DNA from: Desulfovibrionaceae bacterium
GTDB lineage: Bacteria; Desulfobacterota; Desulfovibrionia; Desulfovibrionales; Desulfovibrionaceae
Assembly (NCBI GenBank): GCA_015709205.1
Contig: JACCQO010000022.1
Coordinates: 1 to 57,196, forward strand
Direction: 5' to 3'
DNA: 57,196 nt
The translations under genes were made by a program, and so were the position numbers. Positions 27,554-35,185 of the stretch are shown here, one piece after another. Under the pieces are notes generated by a model. That model did no database searches, was not told where the DNA came from, and saw only the letters and a list, made by a program, of their open reading frames with translations. Position 1 is the first letter of the stretch; the number at the start of each line of letters is the position of its first letter.

Positions 27554-28605
27554 CGCGCGCACGCCGGAAAATCCTGGCTGCGGACATCGGCGGCACCAAC
27601 GCCCGCTTCGCCCTCTACGGGGCCGACGGGGTGGGCGCGGACGGCGCCGCGCCCGGGCCGCTGCAGTGCCTCTGGACCAGGACCTATCCCACGCGCGGCT
27701 TCGCGGGCTTCGCCCTGGTCGCGCACGCCGCCGGAGAGGACTGCGCCGCGCACCTCCGCCAAAAGGACCCGGACGCCGTGCTGCACGCGGACTGCGCCGT
27801 GGTCGCGGCGGCCGGGGCCGTGCGCGGGCGGCGCTGCACCCTGACCAACGCGCCCTGGGACGTGGACCTGGACCGCGACGCGCTGCCCGGCTCCCCGCGC
27901 CTGAGCGCGCTGATCAACGATTTCGGGGCCCAGGCCATGGCCTGCCTCGCGCCGCGCCCGGACAAGTTCGAGGTCCTGCAGCCCGACTCGGCCGGACCTG
28001 ACGGAGCCGAACCCGGCGGGGCCATCGCCGTGCTCGGCGCGGGCACGGGCTGCGGCTTCTGCCTGCTGGCCGAAATACCCCGCTCCCTCTTGCAGACGGG
28101 TGGCACTCGCCGCCTGCCCCTGCCCTCCGAAGGCGGGCACGCATCCTTTCCCCTGCTCGGCGGCGAGGAGGCGCGCTATCGGGAGTTCCTGGAGGCCCGG
28201 GGCCTGCCGCCCACGCCGGACGTGGTCCTTTCCGGCGGCGGACTGGAGCGGTTGCACGAATTCCTCACCGGCGACCGGCTTCCGGCCAAGGATGTGGGCG
28301 AACTCGTGCACAGGGGGCTGGCCGCGCGCACCGAGGCGGCCTTTGCCCGGTTCTACGGCCGCGCGGCGCGCAACTGGGCCCTGCAGGTCCTGGCCCTGGG
28401 CGGGGTGGTGGTCACGGGCGGCGTGGTCGAACACACGCCGGAACTGGTGCGCCATCCCGCGTTCCTGGAGGAATTCCGCACCAGCCGCACCTACGGCGAC
28501 CTGCTCGCGCGCCTGCCCGTGCACCTGCACCTGGACCCGGCCGCCGGGCTGGACGGCGCGGCCCTGTTCGGCCGCGACCTGCTGGCCGCCGAATCCGGGG
28601 CCTGA
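27550..28605 (+). CDS. glk: Glucokinase (351 aa)
   Basis: ATP-dependent hexokinase of the Glk family. Phosphate-binding LAADIGGTNARFALYG at the N terminus, LTNAPWDVD, LINDFGAQAMACL with the catalytic Asp, GAIAVLGAGTGCGF and the glucose-binding SEGGHASFPLL, then VLSGGGLERLHEF. Length is a little above E. coli Glk (321). Ala-rich stretches (GVGADGAAPG) account for the excess. It is coupled to the PilZ gene by ATGA overlap. Confidence 0.93.
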   Translation: MTRARRKILAADIGGTNARFALYGADGVGADGAAPGPLQCLWTRTYPTRGFAGFALVAHAAGEDCAAHLRQKDPDAVLHADCAVVAAAGAVRGRRCTLTNAPWDVDLDRDALPGSPRLSALINDFGAQAMACLAPRPDKFEVLQPDSAGPDGAEPGGAIAVLGAGTGCGFCLLAEIPRSLLQTGGTRRLPLPSEGGHASFPLLGGEEARYREFLEARGLPPTPDVVLSGGGLERLHEFLTGDRLPAKDVGELVHRGLAARTEAAFARFYGRAARNWALQVLALGGVVVTGGVVEHTPELVRHPAFLEEFRTSRTYGDLLARLPVHLHLDPAAGLDGAALFGRDLLAAESGA

Positions 28606-28647
28606 ACCGCGGGCCCCCATCCAGGGCGTTCCGCCTCCGTTTCGTCC

Positions 28648-29346
28648 ATGTCCGCCGCCACGCTGCAACGCCTGGGCCTGGCCGTGCTGCTCGCGGCGCT
28701 GGTCGCGGCCTTCTTCGCCCTGGACCTGGGCCGTTTCCTGACCCTGGACGCGGCCCGGGCCGCGCACGCGCGCTTCGCGGTCCACTACGCCGCGCACCCG
28801 GCGCTGACCGTGGCCGCGTACATGGGCGTCTACGTGCTGGTCACGGCCCTGTCCCTGCCGGGCGCGGCCGCACTGACCATGGGCGGGGCCGCGCTGCTGG
28901 GGTTCTGGCCCGCCCTGCTGGCCGCCTCCTTCGCCTCGTCCCTGGGCGCGACCCTGGCCTGCGGCGCGGCGCGCTACCTGTTCCGCGCGCCGGTGCGCCG
29001 CCGCCTCGGCCACCGGCTCGCGCGCCTGGACCAGGGCATGGCCGAGGAGGGCGCGTTCTACCTCTTCACCCTGCGGCTGGTGCCCGTGTTCCCCTTCTTC
29101 GTCGTCAACCTGCTCATGGGCCTCACCCCCTTGCCGTTGCGCACCTTCTACTGGGTCTCGCAGCTCGGCATGCTCCCGGGCACCATCGTCTACGTCAACG
29201 CCGGACGCGAACTGGGCGGCGTGGGGTCGGTATCCGGGCTGTTCTCGCCCGGGCTGCTGGCGGCCTTCGCCCTGCTCGGGCTCTTTCCCCTGGCCGCCAG
29301 GCGACTGGTGGCCTGGTTGCGCAACCGCCGGTCCCGGCGTACCTGA
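28648..29346 (+). CDS. TVP38/TMEM64 (DedA-superfamily) membrane protein (232 aa)
   Basis: Inner-membrane protein of the SNARE-associated/VTT family, which is implicated in lipid scrambling. The core motif is present: LTVAAYMGVYVLVTALSLPGAAALTMGGAALLGFWPALLAAS, then LFTLRLVPVFPFFVVNLLMGLTPLPLRTFYWVSQLGMLPGTIVYVNAG. A gap of only 5 bases separates it from the FAD oxidoreductase, a pairing (sometimes a fusion) seen in other bacteria. No clear ribosome site precedes ATG 28648. Confidence 0.92.
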   Translation: MSAATLQRLGLAVLLAALVAAFFALDLGRFLTLDAARAAHARFAVHYAAHPALTVAAYMGVYVLVTALSLPGAAALTMGGAALLGFWPALLAASFASSLGATLACGAARYLFRAPVRRRLGHRLARLDQGMAEEGAFYLFTLRLVPVFPFFVVNLLMGLTPLPLRTFYWVSQLGMLPGTIVYVNAGRELGGVGSVSGLFSPGLLAAFALLGLFPLAARRLVAWLRNRRSRRT

Positions 29347-29351
29347 TCAGC

Positions 29352-30866
29352 ATGGGCACTCCCTTCGACTTCGACCTGGCGATCATCGGCGGCGGCGCGG
29401 CCGGGCTTTCCGTGGCCGCGGGCGCGGCGCAGCTCGGCGTGCGCACCCTGCTCGTGGAGCGCGAAGCGGCCCTGGGCGGCGACTGCCTGCACTACGGCTG
29501 CGTGCCGAGCAAGGCGCTGCTGCACAGCGCGCGGCTGCGCCGGGCCATGGCCACGGCGGGCCGTTTCGGCCTGCCCCAGCCCACGCGCATGCCGCCCGTG
29601 GATTTCGCCCGCGTGGCCGCGCACGTGCGCGGCGTGGTCGCGGCCGTGCAGGCCCACGACTCGGTGAAGCGGTTCACCGGCCTGGGCGCGACCGTGCGCT
29701 TCGGCGCGGCGCGCTTCGCCGACGAGCACACCATCGTGGTGGACGGCAAGCGGATCACGGCCGCGCGGCTGGTGCTGGCCACGGGCTCCTCAGCGGCCGC
29801 GCCGCCCTTCCAGGGCGCAGGCTCGCTCCCGCCGGGCGCGCTGCTCACCAACCGGGAAATCTTCTCCCTGGACCGGCTGCCCGCGTCCCTGATCGTGCTC
29901 GGAGCCGGGCCCGTGGGCGTGGAAATGGCCCAGGCCTTTGCTCGCTTCGGCACGCGCGTGACCCTGGTGCAGCGCTCGGACCAGATCCTTTCGCGCGAGG
30001 ACCGGGACATGGCCGACGTGGTGCTGCGGCGGCTGTGGGAGGAAGGCGTGGAAGCGCACCTGGGCGCCACGGTGCGCGCCGTGCGGCCCGCTCCGGAGGG
30101 GGTGGAGGTCGATCTGGAGTTGCCCGGCGGCGGCGAACTGACGCTCACGGCGGAAAAACTGCTGGCCGCCCTGGGCCGGCGGCCCAACGTGTTCGACCTG
30201 GGGCTGGAGAACGCGGGCGTGCGCCACGACGCGCGCGGCGTGCGGGTGGACCGGCGGCTGCGCACCTCGCAGCGGCACATCTTCGCGGCGGGCGACGTGA
30301 CGGGCGCATACCAGTTTACGCACGCGGCCGGGTACGAGGCCTCGGTGGTCGTGGCCAACGCGGTCTTCCGCCTGCCCCGGCGCACGGACTACCGGCTGCT
30401 GCCCTGGTGCACGTACACGGAGCCGGAGCTGGCCTCGGTGGGGCTCAACGAGAAGCGCGCCCGCGAAGCGGGCATCGGCGTCACCGTGCGCACGGAATCC
30501 TTTGCGCACAACGACCGCGCCCTGGCCGCGCACGCGGGCGAGGGGCTGCTCAAGCTGGTCCTGGACCGGCGGGGGCGGCCCGTGGGCGCGCAGATCGTGG
30601 GCCCGCACGCGGGCGAACTGATCAACGAATGGGTGGCGGCCCTGGGCGGGGGTGTGCGGCTTGCGGCCCTGGCCTCGGCCCCGCACCCCTACCCCACCCT
30701 GGGCGAGATCAGCAAACGCGCGGCGGGCGCGGTGCTGGCCGAAAAGCTTTTTTCCGAGCGCACCCGGGGGCTGCTGCGGCTGCTCTTCCGCTATCGCGGG
30801 CCGCTGGAGGATGGGGAGACGGGGAAGCGGGAAGACGCGACCGGCGAGGAACCGCCGGAGGCGTGA
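29352..30866 (+). CDS. FAD-dependent dithiol oxidoreductase, MerA/Lpd-like (504 aa)
   Basis: Class I pyridine nucleotide-disulfide oxidoreductase. FAD loop LAIIGGGAAGLSVAAGAAQLG, redox pair C45-x4-C50 in GGDCLHYGCVPSKALLHS, NAD(P) loop IVLGAGPVGVEMAQAFARFG, second FAD motif IFAAGDVTG and the C-terminal HPYPTLGE dimer motif. It lacks the heavy-metal domain and the C-terminal cysteine pair of mercuric reductase, so MerA would be a misannotation; the electron acceptor is unknown. It is co-transcribed with the TVP38-type membrane protein. Confidence 0.93.
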   Translation: MGTPFDFDLAIIGGGAAGLSVAAGAAQLGVRTLLVEREAALGGDCLHYGCVPSKALLHSARLRRAMATAGRFGLPQPTRMPPVDFARVAAHVRGVVAAVQAHDSVKRFTGLGATVRFGAARFADEHTIVVDGKRITAARLVLATGSSAAAPPFQGAGSLPPGALLTNREIFSLDRLPASLIVLGAGPVGVEMAQAFARFGTRVTLVQRSDQILSREDRDMADVVLRRLWEEGVEAHLGATVRAVRPAPEGVEVDLELPGGGELTLTAEKLLAALGRRPNVFDLGLENAGVRHDARGVRVDRRLRTSQRHIFAAGDVTGAYQFTHAAGYEASVVVANAVFRLPRRTDYRLLPWCTYTEPELASVGLNEKRAREAGIGVTVRTESFAHNDRALAAHAGEGLLKLVLDRRGRPVGAQIVGPHAGELINEWVAALGGGVRLAALASAPHPYPTLGEISKRAAGAVLAEKLFSERTRGLLRLLFRYRGPLEDGETGKREDATGEEPPEA

Positions 30867-31062
30867 TACGCGCCGCAGCGCCGCACACGACAGGCGGGCG
30901 CGCACCCACGGGGGACACGGGGCCCGCGGACGCAGGACGGGAACGGTCGCGCATCCGGCGCGTTCCGGCGCATCCCGTCCGTCCTTCCGGGCCGCGGCGG
31001 CCCGACATCGCGTCACGCACCAACGGCCGGCCCCACCCGCACCGCCGACGCGCGGCGGGCCG

Positions 31063-31302
31063 TCAGGCGCCGGCCAGCAGGTCCATGCCCTTGCGGGTCA
31101 GGACCATGCCCTCGATCTTGCTGCCGTCGTCGAACTTGGCCGAATACAGGGCCACGAGCCCCTGCTCGAACGACTCCCGAACCGCGACCTCGTCACAGGA
31201 GCGCACCAGACGCCGGGGCATGATCCCCCGGTAGGCGCGCGCCTTGCTGAATTCGTTGACGGCGTTGAGGAAACCCACGCGGCGATCCTCAAGAGCTTCC
31301 AT
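31063..31302 (-). CDS. Small hypothetical protein, winged-helix-like end (79 aa)
   Basis: ATG 31302 with a perfect GGAGGTGA ribosome site is used; upstream residues have no support. The sequence EALEDRRVGFLNAVNEFSKARAYRG then VALYSAKFDDGSKIEGMVLTRKGMDLL resembles the helix-strand-strand end of a small winged-helix domain, but I cannot name a family. No signal peptide. It is a single-gene unit with its own promoter, convergent to the oxidoreductase. Confidence 0.78.
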   Translation of the reverse strand: MEALEDRRVGFLNAVNEFSKARAYRGIMPRRLVRSCDEVAVRESFEQGLVALYSAKFDDGSKIEGMVLTRKGMDLLAGA

Positions 31303-31367
31303 TGCGTTCACCTCCGGTTTCCGTTGCACTCTCCAACAGAGCCCAACCCAAAATCCATGCACCCCGT

Positions 31368-31396
31368 GCTATAGCGCCGCCGCCACAAGGAAACAA
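31368..31396 (-). promoter_or_regulatory. Sigma-70-like promoter of the 79-residue protein
   Basis: Minus strand -35 TTGTTT (31396-31391), 17-base spacer, -10 TATAGC (31373-31368). It lies 66 bases before the start codon. Confidence 0.5.
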
Positions 31397-31440
31397 ACTT
31401 TTTTAATGCACGCCTTTATGCAAACACGGCGCAGGAGCGC

Positions 31441-31466
31441 AAAAAAAGGGCGGCCGAAGCCGCCCC
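31441..31466 (-). terminator. tyrS terminator
   Basis: On the minus strand GGGGCGGC-TTCG-GCCGCCC is followed by seven T residues. It lies 56 bases after the tyrS stop codon. Confidence 0.9.
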
Positions 31467-31521
31467 GAATCGCACTCGTTGGCGCAACGCCATTACCGGC
31501 CCGCCCGGCCCGCCGGGCCCG

Positions 31522-32715
31522 CTAGCGCACCACCAGCCTGAGGAAGCGCTTCTTGCCCAGCTTGACGACGTATTCGCCCGGGCCGAGGGTCCGCTCGGGG
31601 TCGTCGCACTTCTCGCCGTCCACGGTCAGCGCGCCCTGGGCGATGAGCCGCTTGGCCTCGCCGCGCGACTTGGCCAGGCCGGAATCGGCCAGAAAGGCCA
31701 GGGGGCGGCTGGTTTCGCCCTGCGCGGCCACGTGCTCGGGCATGTCGTCGGGCACGCCGCCCTTGGCGAAGACCGCGTTGAAGCCCTCGCGGGCCTCCTT
31801 GGCCGCGGCCCAGCCGTGGAACCGCGCCGTGATCTCGGCGGCCAGCTCCTCCTTGGCGGTCTTGGGGTGCGCGCCCCCGGCCTCCACCTGCGCGCGCAGG
31901 GCCGTGACGTCGGCCATGGACTTGTCCGAAAGCAGCTCGTAGTAGCGCCACATCAGCTCGTCGGACACGGACATGAGCTTGCCGAACATGTCCGCGGGCG
32001 GCTCCTCGATGCCCACGTAGTTGCCCAGGGACTTGCTCATCTTGTTCACGCCGTCGAGGCCCTCGAGAATCGGCATGGTCAGGATGCACTGCGGCTCCTG
32101 GCCGTACTGCGACTGCAGGGTGCGTCCCATGAGCAGGTTGAACTTCTGGTCCGTGCCGCCCAACTCCACGTCGGCCTGCAGCGCCACGGAGTCGTAGCCC
32201 TGCACCAGGGGATAGAGGAATTCGTGGATGGAGATGGGCTTGTTGTTGTGCATGCGCTTTTCGAAGTCGTCGCGCTCGAGCATGCGCGCCACGGTGTAGC
32301 GCGAGCACAGGGTCACGAAGTCCGCGGCGCTGAAGCGGTCCATCCATTCGGAGTTGAAGCGGATCTCGGTCTTGTCCTCGTCCAGGATCTTGAAGATCTG
32401 GCGCTTGTAGGTCTCGGCGTTGGCCATGACCTGCTCGCGCGTGAGCACGGGGCGCGTCTCGGACTTGCCCGAGGGGTCGCCGATCATGCCCGTGAAGTCG
32501 CCGATGAGGAAGATGACCTGGTGGCCGAGTTGCTGGAAATGCCGCAGCTTCTGGATCAGCACGGTGTGGCCCAGGTGCAGGTCCGGGGCCGTGGGGTCGA
32601 ACCCGGCCTTGACGCGCAGGGGCTTGCCCCGGCGCAGCTTCTTCTTCAGTTCTTCGAGGTCGATGAGTTCGGCGGCTCCCCTCTGGATCAGGTCAAGGCT
32701 CGGTTTGCGGTGCAT
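31522..32715 (-). CDS. tyrS: Tyrosyl-tRNA synthetase (397 aa)
   Basis: Class I aminoacyl-tRNA synthetase charging tRNA-Tyr. HIGH-type motif HLGH in [19 protein letters not shown], the binding loop [27 protein letters not shown] in [13 protein letters not shown], and a C-terminal S4 RNA-binding domain ([23 protein letters not shown]). Length fits the TyrRS group with the HLGH signature. ATG 32715 lacks a strong ribosome site, so a start upstream cannot be excluded; the first 20 codons beyond it look non-homologous. Confidence 0.96.
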   Translation of the reverse strand: MHRKPSLDLIQRGAAELIDLEELKKKLRRGKPLRVKAGFDPTAPDLHLGHTVLIQKLRHFQQLGHQVIFLIGDFTGMIGDPSGKSETRPVLTREQVMANAETYKRQIFKILDEDKTEIRFNSEWMDRFSAADFVTLCSRYTVARMLERDDFEKRMHNNKPISIHEFLYPLVQGYDSVALQADVELGGTDQKFNLLMGRTLQSQYGQEPQCILTMPILEGLDGVNKMSKSLGNYVGIEEPPADMFGKLMSVSDELMWRYYELLSDKSMADVTALRAQVEAGGAHPKTAKEELAAEITARFHGWAAAKEAREGFNAVFAKGGVPDDMPEHVAAQGETSRPLAFLADSGLAKSRGEAKRLIAQGALTVDGEKCDDPERTLGPGEYVVKLGKKRFLRLVVR

Positions 32716-32790
32716 GGCGGGTCCGTGTCTGGTGGTCTGGTGGTCTGAATGTGGCCGATGCGGTCTTTTTTTGCACAATGCGTGGAAACG

Positions 32791-33561
32791 TCAAAAAATC
32801 CGTATCCCCGTAGTGATGCCCATCTCGTCGTGGACCTCCACAAGGGCCCCCTGCAACACGCCGCGCCCCGCGGCCAGGGTGAAGCGCGTAGGCATGCCCG
32901 AGAGAAAGCGGCCCACGATGGGCTCCGGGGCCATGCCCAGGATCGAGCCCGTGGACACGCCGCACATCCCGGCGTCGGTCAGGTAGCCGGTGCCCGCCGG
33001 GAGCACGTGGGGGTCGTTGGTCTGCACGTGGGTGTGGGTTCCGAGGACTGCGGATACCCTGCCGTCAAGGTGGTAGGCAAGGGCTTTTTTCTCGCTGGTG
33101 GCCTCGGCGTGCATGTCCACCAGCCGCACGCGCACGGCGTCCGGCACCTCGGCCAGGAGGCGGTCCGCCGCGCGGAAGGGGCAGTCCACGTCGCCCATGA
33201 AGGTGCGGCCCATGAGGTTGAGCACGGCCACGCGGCGGCCGTCGGCCAGGGCGTGCAGGAGCAGGCCGCGCCCGGGCGCGCCGGGCGGGTAGTTGCCGGG
33301 CCGCGCGATGCGCTCTTCGGCGTCCAGATACCCATAGATCTCGCGGTGTTTGTAGACGTGGTTGCCGGTGGTCATCAGGTCCACCCCGGCGGAAAACAGC
33401 TCGCGCGCCGTGGCCGGGGTCAACCCCAGGCCGCCCGCGGCGTTCTCGCCGTTGGCCACCACCAGGTCCGCATCCAGGGCCGCGCGCAGGTCGCGGAGTT
33501 CGCGCTGCACGGCCTCGCGGCCCGGGCGGCCGACCACGTCTCCGAGAAAGAGGATGCGCAT
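32791..33561 (-). CDS. YmdB-type metallophosphoesterase (256 aa)
   Basis: TIGR00282 family; Bacillus YmdB hydrolyses 2',3'-cAMP. Metal-binding motifs are complete: RILFLGDVVGRPGREA, VANGENAAGG, LMTTGNHVYK, VDMHAEATSEK and VLGTHTHVQTND. ATG 33561 follows TAGGAAC. It is 10 bases downstream of the NlpC/P60 lipoprotein gene and 75 bases upstream of tyrS. Confidence 0.93.
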   Translation of the reverse strand: MRILFLGDVVGRPGREAVQRELRDLRAALDADLVVANGENAAGGLGLTPATARELFSAGVDLMTTGNHVYKHREIYGYLDAEERIARPGNYPPGAPGRGLLLHALADGRRVAVLNLMGRTFMGDVDCPFRAADRLLAEVPDAVRVRLVDMHAEATSEKKALAYHLDGRVSAVLGTHTHVQTNDPHVLPAGTGYLTDAGMCGVSTGSILGMAPEPIVGRFLSGMPTRFTLAAGRGVLQGALVEVHDEMGITTGIRIF

Positions 33562-33571
33562 GGCGGCGTTC

Positions 33572-35185
33572 CTAGGGCCGGGTGGGCGTGTTTGCGGACG
33601 CGGGCGCGACGGGTGCCGGGGCCGCCGCGTTGCCCGGCGCGACGTGCGCATCGGCCGGTGCGCCGCCGATTCCCGGGGTGATGGGCGGGGCGGCCAGAAA
33701 GGTCAGGCCCAGGATGCGCTCGCGCAGGTCCGACGCGCCCGGGACTTCCGCGCCCGGGGTCAGCGTGGTGACCACGGCCTTGCCGATGATCCGCCGCCCT
33801 TCCCGGCCGCCGGCGTCGGTCACGCGCACGCCCCAGGCGTCGTGAAAGACCACGGGCCGCCCGTTGCGCGCGCCCACGTAGAGCATGATGTGCCCGCGCA
33901 GCCAGACCAGGGTGCGCCAGGGCACGCCGCGCTCCAGCAGCTCGCGCTCCTTGTCCGCCGGGGCCAGGGCCGCCACGTCCACCAGGACCCCGGCCTTCTG
34001 CGCCTGCTGGGCCGAGTTGCGCGGCAGCCACACGCCCACGCAGGCGAAGAGGTCGCGCAGCAGGGCCGAGCAGTCGCGGTTCTCGTAGAGCCCGCCCCAG
34101 CCGTAGGGCTGGCCCATCATTCGGTCGCCGACCACGGCCAGGACGCGGCGCATGGGCGGCAGGGGCCACGGCGCGCCCGCGCCGCGCGCCAGGGACGCGC
34201 GGCGCAGCACCGCGCGCCGGTCCGCGTCCGCCGCCGGAACGAGCACGGTCATGCCGTAGGCGTCGGGCGCGCCGTCCAGGGGCAGGAGCGTGCCCAGGTG
34301 CGCGCGCGTGCGGAACGTGCCGGAAAAGTCCGTGAGCGGCGTACCGTCCTCCAGGACCACGGCGTAGCGGCCGGTGCGAAAGGCGCGCACGAAGTCGTCG
34401 TCCACCCAGGCCACCTCGCCCGGCCGCAGCCAGCCGGACACGTGCCCGGCCTCGGCGAAGAGCCACGCCCCGTCCTCCGTGGCGTGGGTCACGAGCACGG
34501 GCGTGCCCGGCCAGAGCCCGGAGTTCTGGAAGTAGTCGAAGGGAAAGCCCTCGCCCGCGCGGGCCGGGTCGCCGAAAAAAGGACGCGCGGTGGGCAGCAC
34601 GCGCAGGGCCGCCGGGGCCAGGACCACGGCGCGGCGGTTCATGGACGGGAACGCTTCGGGGTGCGCGTAGCGCGCCAGCTCCTCCGCATGGTCGGACGGC
34701 AGCACGCGCAGGTTCTCGCCCCAGCCGGGCTTGCCCACATACTTCTCCACGCCCCAGAGGGCCTCGGTGGCGTTGGCGTAGGAGGTGGCCGTCCAGGTCC
34801 AGGGCGCGAAATGGCGGGCCTCGAAGTCCACGGCCAGGGCCGCGTGCTCCTCGGGGGTGAAGACCCAGTCCTCGGACGTGTCCCGGACGGTCGGGTTCGC
34901 CGGGGCGGCCTCATCGGCCGGACCGGCCGGACCGGCCGGGTCGGCCGGGGCGACGAGGTAGGCGGCCAGGTCCTGGGGCAGCTCGCGCACGTCGCGCACG
35001 TCCGGGTCCCACGGCCAGGCGGGGGCGGCGGGCGCAGCGGCCTCCGGCCCCGGGGCGGGCGGCCCGGCCACCGGCGCGCAGGCCCCGGCCAAGACCGCGG
35101 CCAGCGCCGCGCACGCCGCCAGGCGCAACGCCCAGCGTCGCGCCTTCCACTCCCTCCGCGCCATCGCCGCCAGTCGCATGCTCAT
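33572..35185 (-). CDS. SH3 and NlpC/P60 lipoprotein, putative murein endopeptidase (537 aa)
   Basis: A lipoprotein-type signal (LAACAALAAVLAGAC) is followed by a Pro/Ala linker, SH3-like domains (about 160-340: PGTPVLVTHATEDGAWLFAEAGHVSGWL, DDFVRAFRTGRYAVVLEDG) and a C-terminal NlpC/P60 domain (about 365-490). The catalytic Cys is in YGWGGLYENRDCSALLRDLF, with a His in GHIMLYVG and a further His in VVFHDAWG. This architecture matches envelope cysteine peptidases that cut peptide cross-bridges. It overlaps the recD2 stop by 4 bases (ATGA). Confidence 0.92.
   Translation of the reverse strand: MSMRLAAMARREWKARRWALRLAACAALAAVLAGACAPVAGPPAPGPEAAAPAAPAWPWDPDVRDVRELPQDLAAYLVAPADPAGPAGPADEAAPANPTVRDTSEDWVFTPEEHAALAVDFEARHFAPWTWTATSYANATEALWGVEKYVGKPGWGENLRVLPSDHAEELARYAHPEAFPSMNRRAVVLAPAALRVLPTARPFFGDPARAGEGFPFDYFQNSGLWPGTPVLVTHATEDGAWLFAEAGHVSGWLRPGEVAWVDDDFVRAFRTGRYAVVLEDGTPLTDFSGTFRTRAHLGTLLPLDGAPDAYGMTVLVPAADADRRAVLRRASLARGAGAPWPLPPMRRVLAVVGDRMMGQPYGWGGLYENRDCSALLRDLFACVGVWLPRNSAQQAQKAGVLVDVAALAPADKERELLERGVPWRTLVWLRGHIMLYVGARNGRPVVFHDAWGVRVTDAGGREGRRIIGKAVVTTLTPGAEVPGASDLRERILGLTFLAAPPITPGIGGAPADAHVAPGNAAAPAPVAPASANTPTRP

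Noticed and set aside
29352-30866. Mercuric reductase
   Set aside because: No heavy-metal domain, no C-terminal cysteine pair and no mer genes; only the shared flavoenzyme core.
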